Assembly (NCBI RefSeq): GCF_000372865.1
Contig: NZ_KB889965.1
Location: forward strand, 3,393,450-3,457,449
Length of the DNA stretch: 64,000 nucleotides
Direction of reading: 5' to 3'
DNA from: Methylosarcina fibrata AML-C10
GTDB taxonomy: Bacteria; Pseudomonadota; Gammaproteobacteria; Methylococcales; Methylomonadaceae
In this document: one piece after another, positions 26,542 to 35,322 of the stretch
Position numbering within the stretch: position 1 is the stretch's first letter
Layout of the letters: every line of letters begins with the position of its first letter
Made by a program: the position numbers and the translations under genes
The notes under the pieces: model-generated
What the model was told of the DNA's origin: nothing
The model's database searches: none
What the model saw: the letters and a program-made list of their open reading frames with translations, nothing else

Positions 26542-27372
26542 TTAAACCCTCCGAAGAAACCCATCCAGCCAGCGATGGGGCAAAACACGTTTGAGAAAAG
26601 CGAACAGATGGGTCGGAAAAGTCACATAGTAGCGTATTTTCGGCTTTTTGGCTTCCAGCGCGTGGATCACTTTTTCGGCCACCGCTTCGGCCGGAAGGGT
26701 AAAGGGCACCGCCGCGCCCTCTTTCTGCAGACGGGCTTCCATGGCTTGATAGGTCCATTTGTGAACGCTGTATTCCGCATCGATGTTTTGTTTGTACAAG
26801 GCGAACGAATTCTGCCGGAAATTGCTCAAGATCGGACCGGGCTCGATCAGGGAAACCTGGATATTGCTGCCGTGAAGTTCCAGACGCAGCGTGTCGGCCA
26901 GCCCTTCCAGCGCAAATTTACTGGCATTGTAGGCGCCGCGATAAGTCAGAGCCACCAGGCCCAGCACCGAACTGTTGTAGATGATCCGGCCGTGGCCCTG
27001 CTTGCGCATGACCGGAATGATCAAATTGGTCAGCTCGTGCGTGCCGAACAAGTTGGTTTCGAATTGAAAGCGCAGGACTTCCCGCGTTAAGTCCTCGACC
27101 GCGCCGGGCTGGCCGAAAGCACCGTTATTAAAAAGCGCATCGAGCGTTCCTCCGGTCAGTTCCAGGGTTTGCCGCACCGCCTGCCGGATACTGGCGCTGT
27201 CGGCCAAATCCAGTTGCAGGGAAGTCAGTCCTTCTTCCTGCAAGCGAGCCACATCCTCCGCTTTTCTGGCCGTTGCGATCACAATATGGCCGCGTTGCCG
27301 CAACACCTTGGCGGTGACGTAGCCGATGCCGGTCGAGCAGCCGGTGATTAAAATGGTTTTTGCTGAGGTCAT
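26542..27372 (-). CDS. Short-chain dehydrogenase/reductase (classical SDR)
   Basis: A 276-residue Rossmann-fold oxidoreductase. The nucleotide-binding motif is TGCSTGIG (residues 11-18), the structural motif is NNGA, and the catalytic triad is Ser in YNSSVLG, then YNASK. The residues after the second strand (TARKAED) suggest NADP(H). The substrate cannot be told; the C-terminal region (HLFAFLKRVLPHRW) resembles SDRs acting on lipids or ketones. It sits between the DUF4124 gene (6 bp upstream) and the CPXCG gene (3 bp downstream). Confidence 0.9.
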   Translation of the reverse strand: MTSAKTILITGCSTGIGYVTAKVLRQRGHIVIATARKAEDVARLQEEGLTSLQLDLADSASIRQAVRQTLELTGGTLDALFNNGAFGQPGAVEDLTREVLRFQFETNLFGTHELTNLIIPVMRKQGHGRIIYNSSVLGLVALTYRGAYNASKFALEGLADTLRLELHGSNIQVSLIEPGPILSNFRQNSFALYKQNIDAEYSVHKWTYQAMEARLQKEGAAVPFTLPAEAVAEKVIHALEAKKPKIRYYVTFPTHLFAFLKRVLPHRWLDGFLRRV

Positions 27373-27378
27373 TTCCGG

Positions 27379-27966
27379 TTATTGTTTTAGTTCCTGTTCG
27401 GTGAAATAGAATTTGGCGGCGCTGCTGCAGTCGACTAAAAACACCAGGGATTCCCTCGTGCTCTTGATGTTCAGTTCGGTAGCCTCAACCCGTCCGCAGC
27501 GGTTGCTGGCCAGCGCTTTTTCCGCGGCCGCTCGTCTCAGACGCTCAATGTCGGGCAGCCGATTTTGAAAAGTTTTGACTAAAGCCGGCAAATCGTCTGG
27601 ATTATACGGAGGAATCGCGAAAGGAGAATACAATTTTGGATTATTCTTGATTAAAAATTGATTTTTGGCGCTTTCGTCCTTCGCTTCCTGTTTCAGCTTG
27701 GCCTGTTTCTGTTCTTCCATCTGTTGATCCAGTTTTTCCTGGTCCAGCTTGGACTGCTGGTCCTGTTCCTTTAAATCGGATTGTCTTTTCTCCTCGTCCA
27801 GATCGGTGGAAGTCCCCGTCTTGACGTTGATCTGAATATTGCCTTGCCCAGGCGCACAAGGAGCGGCCCGGTAAACCGTTTTCCCGGAACCGTCGGTACA
27901 TTTGAAGACGCCGGCAGAGGCAGAGGCAAAATAAAAAACACTCAGTATCGTCAGTATCACTTTCAT
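27379..27966 (-). CDS. DUF4124-domain secreted protein
   Basis: The preferred start, ATG 27966, opens directly into a signal peptide (MKVILTILSVFYFASASA). The DUF4124 motif VFKCTDGSGKTVYRAAPC follows. A long Gln/Lys/Glu-rich coiled segment (about residues 55-95) leads to a C-terminal domain with two cysteines (NRCGRVEA, LVDCSS) that may form a disulfide. Probably periplasmic; function unknown. It lies first in the cluster with the SDR and CPXCG genes, 51 bp downstream of the transporter gene. Confidence 0.8.
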   Translation of the reverse strand: MKVILTILSVFYFASASAGVFKCTDGSGKTVYRAAPCAPGQGNIQINVKTGTSTDLDEEKRQSDLKEQDQQSKLDQEKLDQQMEEQKQAKLKQEAKDESAKNQFLIKNNPKLYSPFAIPPYNPDDLPALVKTFQNRLPDIERLRRAAAEKALASNRCGRVEATELNIKSTRESLVFLVDCSSAAKFYFTEQELKQ

Positions 27967-28017
27967 TGCTTTTCCCGGTAAAAACACTAAAAAATCAGAA
28001 TGAAAGTATAGGTGAAT

Positions 28018-29355
28018 TTACTGGTTACCCCCTTCGCCGCGGAAAAGTTTCCCTATCTTTTGCCTGAGAAATGCGAAGGACAAGGCGGTTATCAACATGA
28101 AGGCCGTAAAAAACCAGAAATAATCGGCGCCTGCCAACCGGCTGGAGCCGTCCTCGTTTTCGATGAAGAAATTCACCGCGCCGGTAAATAAATTACCGGC
28201 CGCGACCGAAATGTAATAGAACGCCATCACCAGCGATTTCATGCTTTTGGGCGCTTCCATGTAGGAGAATTCCAGACAGGTGATCGACACCATGATTTCC
28301 GCCGAAGTCAGCAGCAAATACGCCGGCAACTGCCAGCCGACATGAACCGGCAGCCCCTGATCCAGCCGCATCTGGATCAGTCCGGGTATGGCGAAAGCCA
28401 GAGCGGTCAGAAACAGGCCGGCAGTTATCCGGGTCAGTTGGGTCAAGGCAAAAAAACGTTGCAGAAACGGATAAATACCGTAAGAAAACAGCGGCGTCAG
28501 CAGCATGATCAGCAACGGATTGGCGGCCTGGATCTGCGACGGCAGCAATTCGATGCCGCCGACACGGCGGTCCATTTTCTGAGCCTGTAATACCCAGGAA
28601 GAACCCATTTGTTCGAACAAGGCCCAAAACATCGCAATGAAAAAATAAACGGCACCCAATAGGGCCAGCGTACGCAGGCCTTCCGGTGCCGCCAGTTCCT
28701 CCAGCAATCCCTTTCCGAACGGCGGAATATGGACAAATCGATAACGCCCGCTCCAGAAAACCCAGGTCGCCAGCGCCATCAATAAACCGGGAACGGCAAA
28801 GGCAATGCGGGCGCCGTAATGTTCCTGAAGCCAGGGAATGATCAATATGGAGATAAAAGCGCCCAAGTTGATCGAAAAATAAAACCAACTGAAGACGGTC
28901 GCCAGCAAATGGCGATTGCGGGATCCGAACTGATCGCCGACATGAGCCGAAACGCAGGGTTTGATGCCGCCGGCGCCGATTGCGATCAAGCCCAGGCCCA
29001 GCATCAAGCCCGAACGCGTGTCGTCGAGAGCCAGAGCGAAATGGCCCAGGCAGTACACCAGGGACAATCCGATGATGGTGCGGTATTTACCCAGCCAGGC
29101 GTCGGCCAGAAAGGCTCCGAATACGGGCATGACATAAACCGCCGAAATAAACAGATGGTAATAGCCTTGAGCTTCCTGTTCCGACATGCAATCCGGCTGA
29201 CCGGAGGCATTCATTAAATATTGAGTCATGTAAATGACCAGGATGGCCCTCATTCCGTAATAACTGAAACGTTCGGCGGCCTCGTTGCCGACAATGTAAG
29301 GAATGCCGGGAGGCAGAGTCGTTATCGGATCGGCTTGGGTCTTGTAAGAGGTCAT
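28018..29355 (-). CDS. POT-family proton-coupled peptide transporter
   Basis: A 445-residue inner-membrane protein with about 12-14 hydrophobic helices. The diagnostic POT/PTR2 signature ExxERF appears as NEAAERFSYYG (residues 24-34). The second PTR motif is represented by FSWFYFSINLGAF. These carriers take up di- and tripeptides with protons. It is preceded by a large AT-rich gap and followed in the same direction by the DUF4124 gene. Confidence 0.9.
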   Translation of the reverse strand: MTSYKTQADPITTLPPGIPYIVGNEAAERFSYYGMRAILVIYMTQYLMNASGQPDCMSEQEAQGYYHLFISAVYVMPVFGAFLADAWLGKYRTIIGLSLVYCLGHFALALDDTRSGLMLGLGLIAIGAGGIKPCVSAHVGDQFGSRNRHLLATVFSWFYFSINLGAFISILIIPWLQEHYGARIAFAVPGLLMALATWVFWSGRYRFVHIPPFGKGLLEELAAPEGLRTLALLGAVYFFIAMFWALFEQMGSSWVLQAQKMDRRVGGIELLPSQIQAANPLLIMLLTPLFSYGIYPFLQRFFALTQLTRITAGLFLTALAFAIPGLIQMRLDQGLPVHVGWQLPAYLLLTSAEIMVSITCLEFSYMEAPKSMKSLVMAFYYISVAAGNLFTGAVNFFIENEDGSSRLAGADYFWFFTAFMLITALSFAFLRQKIGKLFRGEGGNQ

Positions 29356-29394
29356 TTTCTCGGTTTTTCACAAAATTCTGCCGCTAATCATATC

Positions 29395-29590
29395 AAATGA
29401 AAAATTTTTAAAATCTTTCTGTTATTACTAGTTTTGAAAATTTTGTGATTAAGTCCTTTTTACATTTAAATATCAATGTCTTAAATGAAAGAACAAGTTG
29501 TCGGTTGGAGGCCTTCATCAATGTGGTCAGAATGTGGATATCCCGGCATTCCACTTTTTGCATGACACTGTCTACAAGAAATCCACGCTT
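29395..29590. repeat. Diverged long repeat, copy A
   Basis: This AT-rich, non-coding unit begins AAATGAAAAATTTTTAAAA and TGTTATTA, and carries TTAAATG..GTTGTCGG, TGTGGATATC (29533-29542) and CTACAAGAAAT near its end. The same landmarks in the same order recur about 335 bp to the right. TGTGGATAT differs from a DnaA box by one base. Confidence 0.6.
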
Positions 29591-29726
29591 CATCAACAAA
29601 ATGATTCCATCCCAGTTTTTCAAAATTTAAGCAGCTACTAAAAATTTAATAAACTGTCAAAAAATATTTTCGCCGAGCTGAATAAATTTTTTTCGGCAAA
29701 ACAAAATTCCCGAAAGTAACCATAAC

Positions 29727-29912
29727 AAATGAGAATTTTTAAAACCTTTTGTTATTATTACCCCACGAAAATCTGTGTATAAACCTTTTTTGTTATTAAA
29801 AATCATTAGTTTAATGACGATGATAAAATGTCGGCCGAAGAGCGTTCTTGCTGTGAACGGATTGTGGATATCTTGAAACCCAATGCTTTCTCCACCTCTA
29901 TCCACAAGAAAT
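29727..29912. repeat. Diverged long repeat, copy B, with DnaA-box-like sites
   Basis: Copy B of the unit at 29395. It has AAATGAGAATTTTTAAAA, TGTTATTATTA, TTTAATGA..ATGTCGG, TGTGGATATC (29873-29882) and CTATCCACAAGAAAT (from 29898). TGTGGATAT and CTATCCACA face each other and each differ from TTATCCACA by one base. The stretch from 29356 to 30090 holds no gene. Confidence 0.6.
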
Positions 29913-30090
29913 TCCTGTTTTTTAAACAGATTTACTCTATGTCGTCATCGTGAATAAGCAGTTAAAATAATGAACCTTTCCGTCAATAAATTGTTTATAG
30001 TGACTCGGCAAGACGATTTTTTCGTTCCATGCACGGCCGTTGCTCCCGAGGCTCCGGCAAGATTATCGATTAGGGATAAAAAACCAAAAG

Positions 30091-31083
30091 ATGTCAGAAC
30101 AAAACCACACTGAAGATTTCACCCAATCAGCGTTAATTAAATTAAAAGACTTTATCAATCAGGAAATCATAGGTCAGGAGATTCTGGTCGAGCGGATGTT
30201 GATCGGCTTGCTGGCGGACGGTCATATTCTGGTCGAAGGCGCGCCGGGATTGGCGAAAACCCGGGCCATCAATGTTCTGAGCAAAGGCATTCAAGGCGAT
30301 TTCCACCGGGTTCAGTTTACTCCCGATTTACTGCCGGCCGATTTGACCGGCACCGAGATATTCCGCCCCCAGCAGGGTACTTTCGAGTTTCAAAAAGGGC
30401 CTTTGTTCCATAATCTGATCCTGGCCGACGAAATCAACCGTTCTCCGGCCAAGGTCCAGGCGGCGCTTCTGGAAGCCATGGCCGAGCGGCAGATCACCGT
30501 CGGTCAGGCCACGTACAAGTTGCCCGAATTGTTCATGGTAATGGCAACGCAGAATCCGATCGAGCAGGAAGGCACCTATCCGTTGCCGGAAGCGCAGTTG
30601 GACCGGTTTCTGCTGCACGTCAAAGTGGATTATCCGAAACCCGAGCACGAAAAAAGCATTTTGCATCTGGCCCGATCGGAAGCGCGCTCTGCCGGCGCGA
30701 AACTGACCTGTACCATGGAATCGATCAGCCAGAAAACGCTGTTCGCGGCGCGCAACGAAGTGCTGGACGTCTATATGGCCGATACGCTTGAGGATTATTT
30801 GCTGCAGATTGTTCTGGCCACCCGCAATCCCGCCGCTTACGGCAGCGATCTGGCTTCGTGGCTGCAATACGGCGCGAGCCCCCGGGCCAGCATTGCCCTG
30901 GACCGTTGTGCCAGAGCGAAAGCCTGGCTGAACGAACGGGATTTCGTCGGCCCCGAAGACGTCCAGGATATGGCCTTCGACGTGCTCCGGCATCGCCTGA
31001 TCCTTTCCTATGAAGCCGAGGCCGAAGGCATCACCACCGATGACGTCATTAAAGAACTCGTTTCCAGAATTGCGGTACCCTGA
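30091..31083 (+). CDS. MoxR-family AAA+ ATPase
   Basis: A 330-residue AAA+ chaperone-like ATPase. Walker A is EGAPGLAKTRA (about 43-53), Walker B LILADEINRSPAKVQ (about 111-125), and sensor I is in MATQNPIEQEGTYPLPEAQLDRF. ATG 30091 is used; the upstream in-frame TTG at 30040 adds 17 residues with no family character. MoxR ATPases remodel or insert metal cofactors together with VWA-domain proteins. It starts a five-gene operon with 1-4 nt overlaps, and its stop shares one base with the DUF58 start (TGATG). Confidence 0.93.
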   Translation: MSEQNHTEDFTQSALIKLKDFINQEIIGQEILVERMLIGLLADGHILVEGAPGLAKTRAINVLSKGIQGDFHRVQFTPDLLPADLTGTEIFRPQQGTFEFQKGPLFHNLILADEINRSPAKVQAALLEAMAERQITVGQATYKLPELFMVMATQNPIEQEGTYPLPEAQLDRFLLHVKVDYPKPEHEKSILHLARSEARSAGAKLTCTMESISQKTLFAARNEVLDVYMADTLEDYLLQIVLATRNPAAYGSDLASWLQYGASPRASIALDRCARAKAWLNERDFVGPEDVQDMAFDVLRHRLILSYEAEAEGITTDDVIKELVSRIAVP

Positions 31084-32057
31084 TGTTATTCAAATCTTCT
31101 CCCGACCAGATCGGCCGGTCTGACACAGGCGGCGAGCTGACCCGGATCCGTCTTAAAACCTTGATCGATCTTTCCATACCAGCGGCGGGACTGACTTTGC
31201 AGCCGCAGTCGATACGCGCCGGCTTGAACGGAAGCTATGTTTCCGGCTTCAAGGGGCGGGGCATGGAATTCGATGAAACCCGGCTTTATCAGGCGGGGGA
31301 CGACATTCGGAGCATCGACTGGCGAGTGACGGCCCGCACCGGCAAAGCCCATACCAAGATTTTTCGCGAAGAAAGGGAAAGGCCGGTCTTTATCTCGGTC
31401 GATAACCGGCGGGCGATGCATTTTGCCACACGGGGCGTTTTCAAATCGGTAATGGCCGCCAAACTGGCCGGCTTGCTGGCCTGGGCTTCCGAACAGCACG
31501 GCGATCGCATCGGCGGACAGATATTTTCCGATGCGAGCTGCCGGGAGCTGAAACCCCGAAGCGGCAAACACGGCGTCTTGAGATTTTTACATGCTCTGGT
31601 CAATACGGCCGAAGAAGTCGCTTCCCGGGAGCTGACCCTGGATCGCATCCTGTCCCGGCTGGTCCAGCATGCCCGGCCGGGCAGTCTGGTTTACATCGTC
31701 AGCGATTTTCGGGGGGTCGACGACGCCGCGGAGATACACCTGGCGAAATTGGCGCAGCACTGCGAAATCGAGTTGATTTTCATCTACGATGCGCTGGAAA
31801 GAAGTTTGCCCGAAAAAGGGCTGTACCGTTTTACCGACGAGGTCAACGAGGTGGTGGTCGATACCGGCGACAATCTGAGCCTGGCTTCCTACCGGCAGCG
31901 CTTCGACCGGCGTTTGCAGCGGATTCAGAGCATCGCCAATAAAATGAACCTGAATTTTATGCTGTGCAGCACCAGCGACGATCCGGTGCAGCGGTTGCGG
32001 CGCCCTTCAGCTTCAAGCCGGCGCAAGCGCCTCCAGAGTCAACAGGAACAGCAATAA
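31083..32057 (+). CDS. DUF58 protein of the MoxR-Bat operon
   Basis: A 324-residue protein. The DUF58 signature is GRGMEFDETRLYQAGDD then IRSIDWRVTARTG (about residues 57-85). A VWA-like fold follows, and the C-terminus is basic. In such operons the DUF58 protein acts with the MoxR ATPase, but the precise task is unknown. Start and stop are both fused to neighbours: TGATG with moxR and TAATG with the DUF4381 gene. Confidence 0.9.
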   Translation: MLFKSSPDQIGRSDTGGELTRIRLKTLIDLSIPAAGLTLQPQSIRAGLNGSYVSGFKGRGMEFDETRLYQAGDDIRSIDWRVTARTGKAHTKIFREERERPVFISVDNRRAMHFATRGVFKSVMAAKLAGLLAWASEQHGDRIGGQIFSDASCRELKPRSGKHGVLRFLHALVNTAEEVASRELTLDRILSRLVQHARPGSLVYIVSDFRGVDDAAEIHLAKLAQHCEIELIFIYDALERSLPEKGLYRFTDEVNEVVVDTGDNLSLASYRQRFDRRLQRIQSIANKMNLNFMLCSTSDDPVQRLRRPSASSRRKRLQSQQEQQ

Positions 32058-32527
32058 TGCTTCCGGTCGATCTTCCTCTGAGAGACATCCATCTGCCCGA
32101 GGCGATCGGCTGGTGGCCTCCGGCTCCGGGCTGGTGGCTGCTCGCCGTCCTGCTTCCGCTGCTGGGAGTGACCTTGTTCCGGCTTTACCGCCATCTGACC
32201 CGGAAGACCGCCTTGAAAACGGCAAAACGAATTCTGGCCGCCATCAGGCAGGATAAGGCGATGGACGATTTAACCAAGCTGAGCGAAATTTCAATATTGC
32301 TTCGGCGCGTCGCCATCAGCACTGCACCCCGTGCTCAGGCGGCCGGCCTGACCGGCAAGGCCTGGCTGGCTTATCTGGACCGGTCGATGCGGGGAACACC
32401 TTTCAGCGAAGGGGCCGGACAATATTTGAGCGATGCCCGTTATCGTAAGGAAGTGCCGGACGGTCTGGACGTCGCCAGGCTCATCGATTTGTGCGAAGAC
32501 TGGCTGAAAGCCCAGGCGAAGAAATGA
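32057..32527 (+). CDS. DUF4381 single-pass membrane protein
   Basis: A 156-residue protein. Near the N-terminus IHLPEAIGWWPPAPGWWLL leads into one membrane helix (about residues 24-42), then a cytosolic helical domain. This matches DUF4381, a standard member of MoxR-DUF58-VWA operons. ATG 32057 overlaps the DUF58 stop by one base; the frame is open further upstream but those codons overlap the DUF58 gene. The 3' end overlaps the next start by 4 nt. Confidence 0.88.
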   Translation: MLPVDLPLRDIHLPEAIGWWPPAPGWWLLAVLLPLLGVTLFRLYRHLTRKTALKTAKRILAAIRQDKAMDDLTKLSEISILLRRVAISTAPRAQAAGLTGKAWLAYLDRSMRGTPFSEGAGQYLSDARYRKEVPDGLDVARLIDLCEDWLKAQAKK

Positions 32528-33507
32528 TTCATTTTGAATGGCCCTGGCTGCTCGCCGCCCTGCCGCTGCCGTTATTGATCCGCTGGCTGCTGCCTGCCGC
32601 TCTGCCGGCAGAGCAGGCCGCCTTGAAGGTTCCTTTTCTGGACGATCTGGCCGAAGCCGGAATGAACCCGCGCCGTAAAAGCCGTTCAGGGAGGCCTTTC
32701 ATATTCGCGGCGATCGCCTGGCTGCTGCTGGTCGTTGCCTGCACCCGCCCGCAATGGCTGGGCGAGCCGATAGAACAGGCGGTCAGCGGCCGCGATTTGA
32801 TGCTGGCGGTCGATTTGTCCGGCAGCATGGAAGAGCAGGATTTTATCCTCAATAAGGAACGCGTCGACCGGTTGACCGCCGCCAAAGCCGTGGCCGGAGA
32901 TTTCATCGAACGCCGGGCCGGCGACCGTTTGGGTCTGATTTTATTCGGCACCCAGGCTTATCTGCAAACGCCGCTGACCTTCGATCGAAAGACCGTCAAA
33001 ACGCTGCTGGACGAATCGGCGATCGGCTTGGCCGGCGACAACACCGCGATCGGCGATGCGATCGGGCTGGCGGTCAAACGCCTGAAAAATCAACCCGGCA
33101 ACAGCCGGGTGCTGATCTTGATGACCGACGGTGCCAATACCGCCGGCGAGGTGTCGCCGTTGAAAGCGGCGGAATTGGCGGCTGCGAACCGGTTGAAAAT
33201 CTACACCATCGGCATCGGCGCCGACGAAATGCTGGTACGCAGTTTTTTCGGCACCCGCAAAGTCAATCCTTCCCGGGACCTCGATGAAAAGACCTTGATC
33301 GCCATCGCCAAAAATACCGGCGGGCGCTATTTTCGCGCAAGAAACGCCGAGGAATTAAGTTACATCTATCTGCTGCTGGACAAGCTGGAGCCGATAGCCA
33401 AGGACAAACAGTACTTCAGGCCCCGGACCGAGCTGTTCTACTGGCCGCTGTCCCTGTCGCTGGCTCTGGCCGCCTTGCTTTGTTATTTCCGTTTGAGGTG
33501 GGCGTGA
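32524..33507 (+). CDS. BatA-like von Willebrand factor A membrane protein
   Basis: A 327-residue protein. Two N-terminal hydrophobic segments and one C-terminal helix (FYWPLSLSLALAALLCYF) bracket a VWA domain. The metal-ion-dependent adhesion site is complete: DLSGSME (about residues 97-103), a threonine in GDNTAIGDA, and DGANT. The VWA domain faces the periplasm. It probably binds partner proteins in cofactor insertion or stress tolerance with MoxR. Start (ATGA) and stop (GTGA) overlap both neighbours. Confidence 0.9.
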   Translation: MIHFEWPWLLAALPLPLLIRWLLPAALPAEQAALKVPFLDDLAEAGMNPRRKSRSGRPFIFAAIAWLLLVVACTRPQWLGEPIEQAVSGRDLMLAVDLSGSMEEQDFILNKERVDRLTAAKAVAGDFIERRAGDRLGLILFGTQAYLQTPLTFDRKTVKTLLDESAIGLAGDNTAIGDAIGLAVKRLKNQPGNSRVLILMTDGANTAGEVSPLKAAELAAANRLKIYTIGIGADEMLVRSFFGTRKVNPSRDLDEKTLIAIAKNTGGRYFRARNAEELSYIYLLLDKLEPIAKDKQYFRPRTELFYWPLSLSLALAALLCYFRLRWA

Positions 33508-35306
33508 GTTTGACCGATTTTCACTTTCTGAGACCGTACTGGCTTCTGGCCTTATTTCCTTATCTGCTGATACTGGCGTGGACGCTTCGTAGCAAACTCG
33601 CACGGGGCAATTGGTCGGCCGTATGCGATGCCGCTCTTCTGCCTTATCTGTTAAAGGACAAGCCGGCCAAACGAAGCCGTTGGCCGATCGCTTTCGGCGC
33701 ATTGGCCGCGCTGCTTGCCATCGTGGCGCTGGCGGGGCCGTCCTGGAAAAAATTGCCGTCGCCGGTCTTTCGGAACGAGTCGGCCCTGGTGATCGCCCTC
33801 GATTTGTCCCGCTCGATGGATGCGGAGGACGTCAAGCCCAGCCGCCTGATTCGCGCACGCTATAAAATCGCCGACGTCCTCCGGCAGCGGAAAGACGGCC
33901 AGACGGCGCTCCTGGTTTATGGCGGCGATGCTTTTACGGTGACGCCGCTGACTACCGACAACGAAACTATCGCCAGCCAACTCGAAGCATTGACGACCGA
34001 CATCATGCCCGTTCCCGGTAAAGACACGGCAGCGGTCCTCAACAAAGCCGTGGAAATGTTCAAGCAGGCCGGCATGCAAACAGGCCGGATTGTGTTGATT
34101 ACCGATGGAGCCGATCCGGAGACAACCTTGCCCGCCGTTCGAGGACTGGGCGATTACGCCTTGTCGGTCATCGGCGTCGGCACCCCCGAGGGCGCACCGA
34201 TCGCCTTGCCCACCGGCGGTTTTTTGAAAGACGGGCAGGGCACGATCGTGATTCCCAAACTGAACGTCGAGGATCTGGCCAGACTGGCTGCTGCCGGCAA
34301 CGGCATTTACCGGACGCTGAGCGCCGACGATACCGACATTCAGGCCGTGCTGGCCGATTTCGGCCGGCCGGATGCTTCCGGTCAGGCGCATGACGGAGCC
34401 GATCAACGGATGCTGGACCTGTGGGAGGATCAAGGCCCCTATTTACTGCTGTTGGTATTGCCGCTGGCCGCATTGTTGTTCAGAAAGGGATTGCTGGGCG
34501 CCGCCTTGTTGGTGATCCTGCCGTTTCCCGAGCCCGGCTATGCACTGACCTGGAAGGACTTGTGGCAGACCCGGGATCAGCAGGCGGCGACAGCTTTTAA
34601 ACAAGGGCAGTATGAGCAGGCGGCCAAGCTGTTCGAAGATCCGGACTGGAAACTGGCCGCACAATATAGAGCCGAACAGCAAGATTTAAATGAGATGAAA
34701 ACTCCAAAAACCGCCACCGGTTTTTACAATCAGGGCAATGTCCTGGCCAAATCCGGCCGTCTCGAAGAAGCCGTAGAGGCTTATAAAAAATCGCTGGCGC
34801 TCGATCCGGACAACGAGGACGCCCGATTCAACAAGGACCTGGTCGAAAAAGAGCTGGAAAAGCGCAAAAAGCAACAGGAGCAGAATAAAGACCGGCAGCA
34901 GGACAACTCGCAGCAAGCCAAGGATAAGGATCAGAAATCCGGGGAACAGCAGCAGGGCGGCGGTTCAGAGCAAAATAAAAAGGAAAATGAAGGAAAAGAA
35001 AACCCGCCGGAAAAATCGGATGAAAAATCCGGGCAATCCGACGAAGCTCAGGAATCGGCAAAGGAACAGCAGCCGAATAGGCCGGAGAAGAAGCCTTCCG
35101 TTGAGGAAAAGCAACAGGCCGAACAAAATCCGGATGAGAAGAGCGGGCCGGAAGATGAACGGGGACAACAAGCAATGAGCGAGGCGCGGCCGGCCGATGA
35201 ACAGCAGCAGGCCAACGAACAATGGCTTAACCGGATTCCCGACGATCCGGCCGGCCTGCTGAAGCGAAAATTCAAATACCAGTACGGCCAGCGCCAACGT
35301 CAATAA
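33504..35306 (+). CDS. BatB-BatC fusion: VWA domain plus TPR and charged tail
   Basis: A 600-residue protein that joins two proteins often encoded separately. The first 330 residues are BatB-like: membrane segments, then VWA with MIDAS DLSRSMDAED and TDGADPET. After two more membrane helices (about 315-350) comes a TPR part (GFYNQGNVLAKSGRLEEAVEAY), as in BatC. The last 130 residues are a Gln/Glu/Lys-rich, probably disordered tail ending in a basic patch. GTG 33504 overlaps the BatA stop (GTGA). It ends the operon, 16 bp from the convergent epimerase gene. Confidence 0.87.
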   Translation: MSLTDFHFLRPYWLLALFPYLLILAWTLRSKLARGNWSAVCDAALLPYLLKDKPAKRSRWPIAFGALAALLAIVALAGPSWKKLPSPVFRNESALVIALDLSRSMDAEDVKPSRLIRARYKIADVLRQRKDGQTALLVYGGDAFTVTPLTTDNETIASQLEALTTDIMPVPGKDTAAVLNKAVEMFKQAGMQTGRIVLITDGADPETTLPAVRGLGDYALSVIGVGTPEGAPIALPTGGFLKDGQGTIVIPKLNVEDLARLAAAGNGIYRTLSADDTDIQAVLADFGRPDASGQAHDGADQRMLDLWEDQGPYLLLLVLPLAALLFRKGLLGAALLVILPFPEPGYALTWKDLWQTRDQQAATAFKQGQYEQAAKLFEDPDWKLAAQYRAEQQDLNEMKTPKTATGFYNQGNVLAKSGRLEEAVEAYKKSLALDPDNEDARFNKDLVEKELEKRKKQQEQNKDRQQDNSQQAKDKDQKSGEQQQGGGSEQNKKENEGKENPPEKSDEKSGQSDEAQESAKEQQPNRPEKKPSVEEKQQAEQNPDEKSGPEDERGQQAMSEARPADEQQQANEQWLNRIPDDPAGLLKRKFKYQYGQRQRQ

Positions 35307-35322
35307 AGAAATCGAGGCGATC

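Noticed and set aside
29356-30090. Chromosomal replication origin suggested by DnaA-box-like sites and AT-rich DNA
   Set aside because: No dnaA, dnaN, gidA, rpmH or parAB gene lies nearby, the boxes each have a mismatch, and only three are seen.
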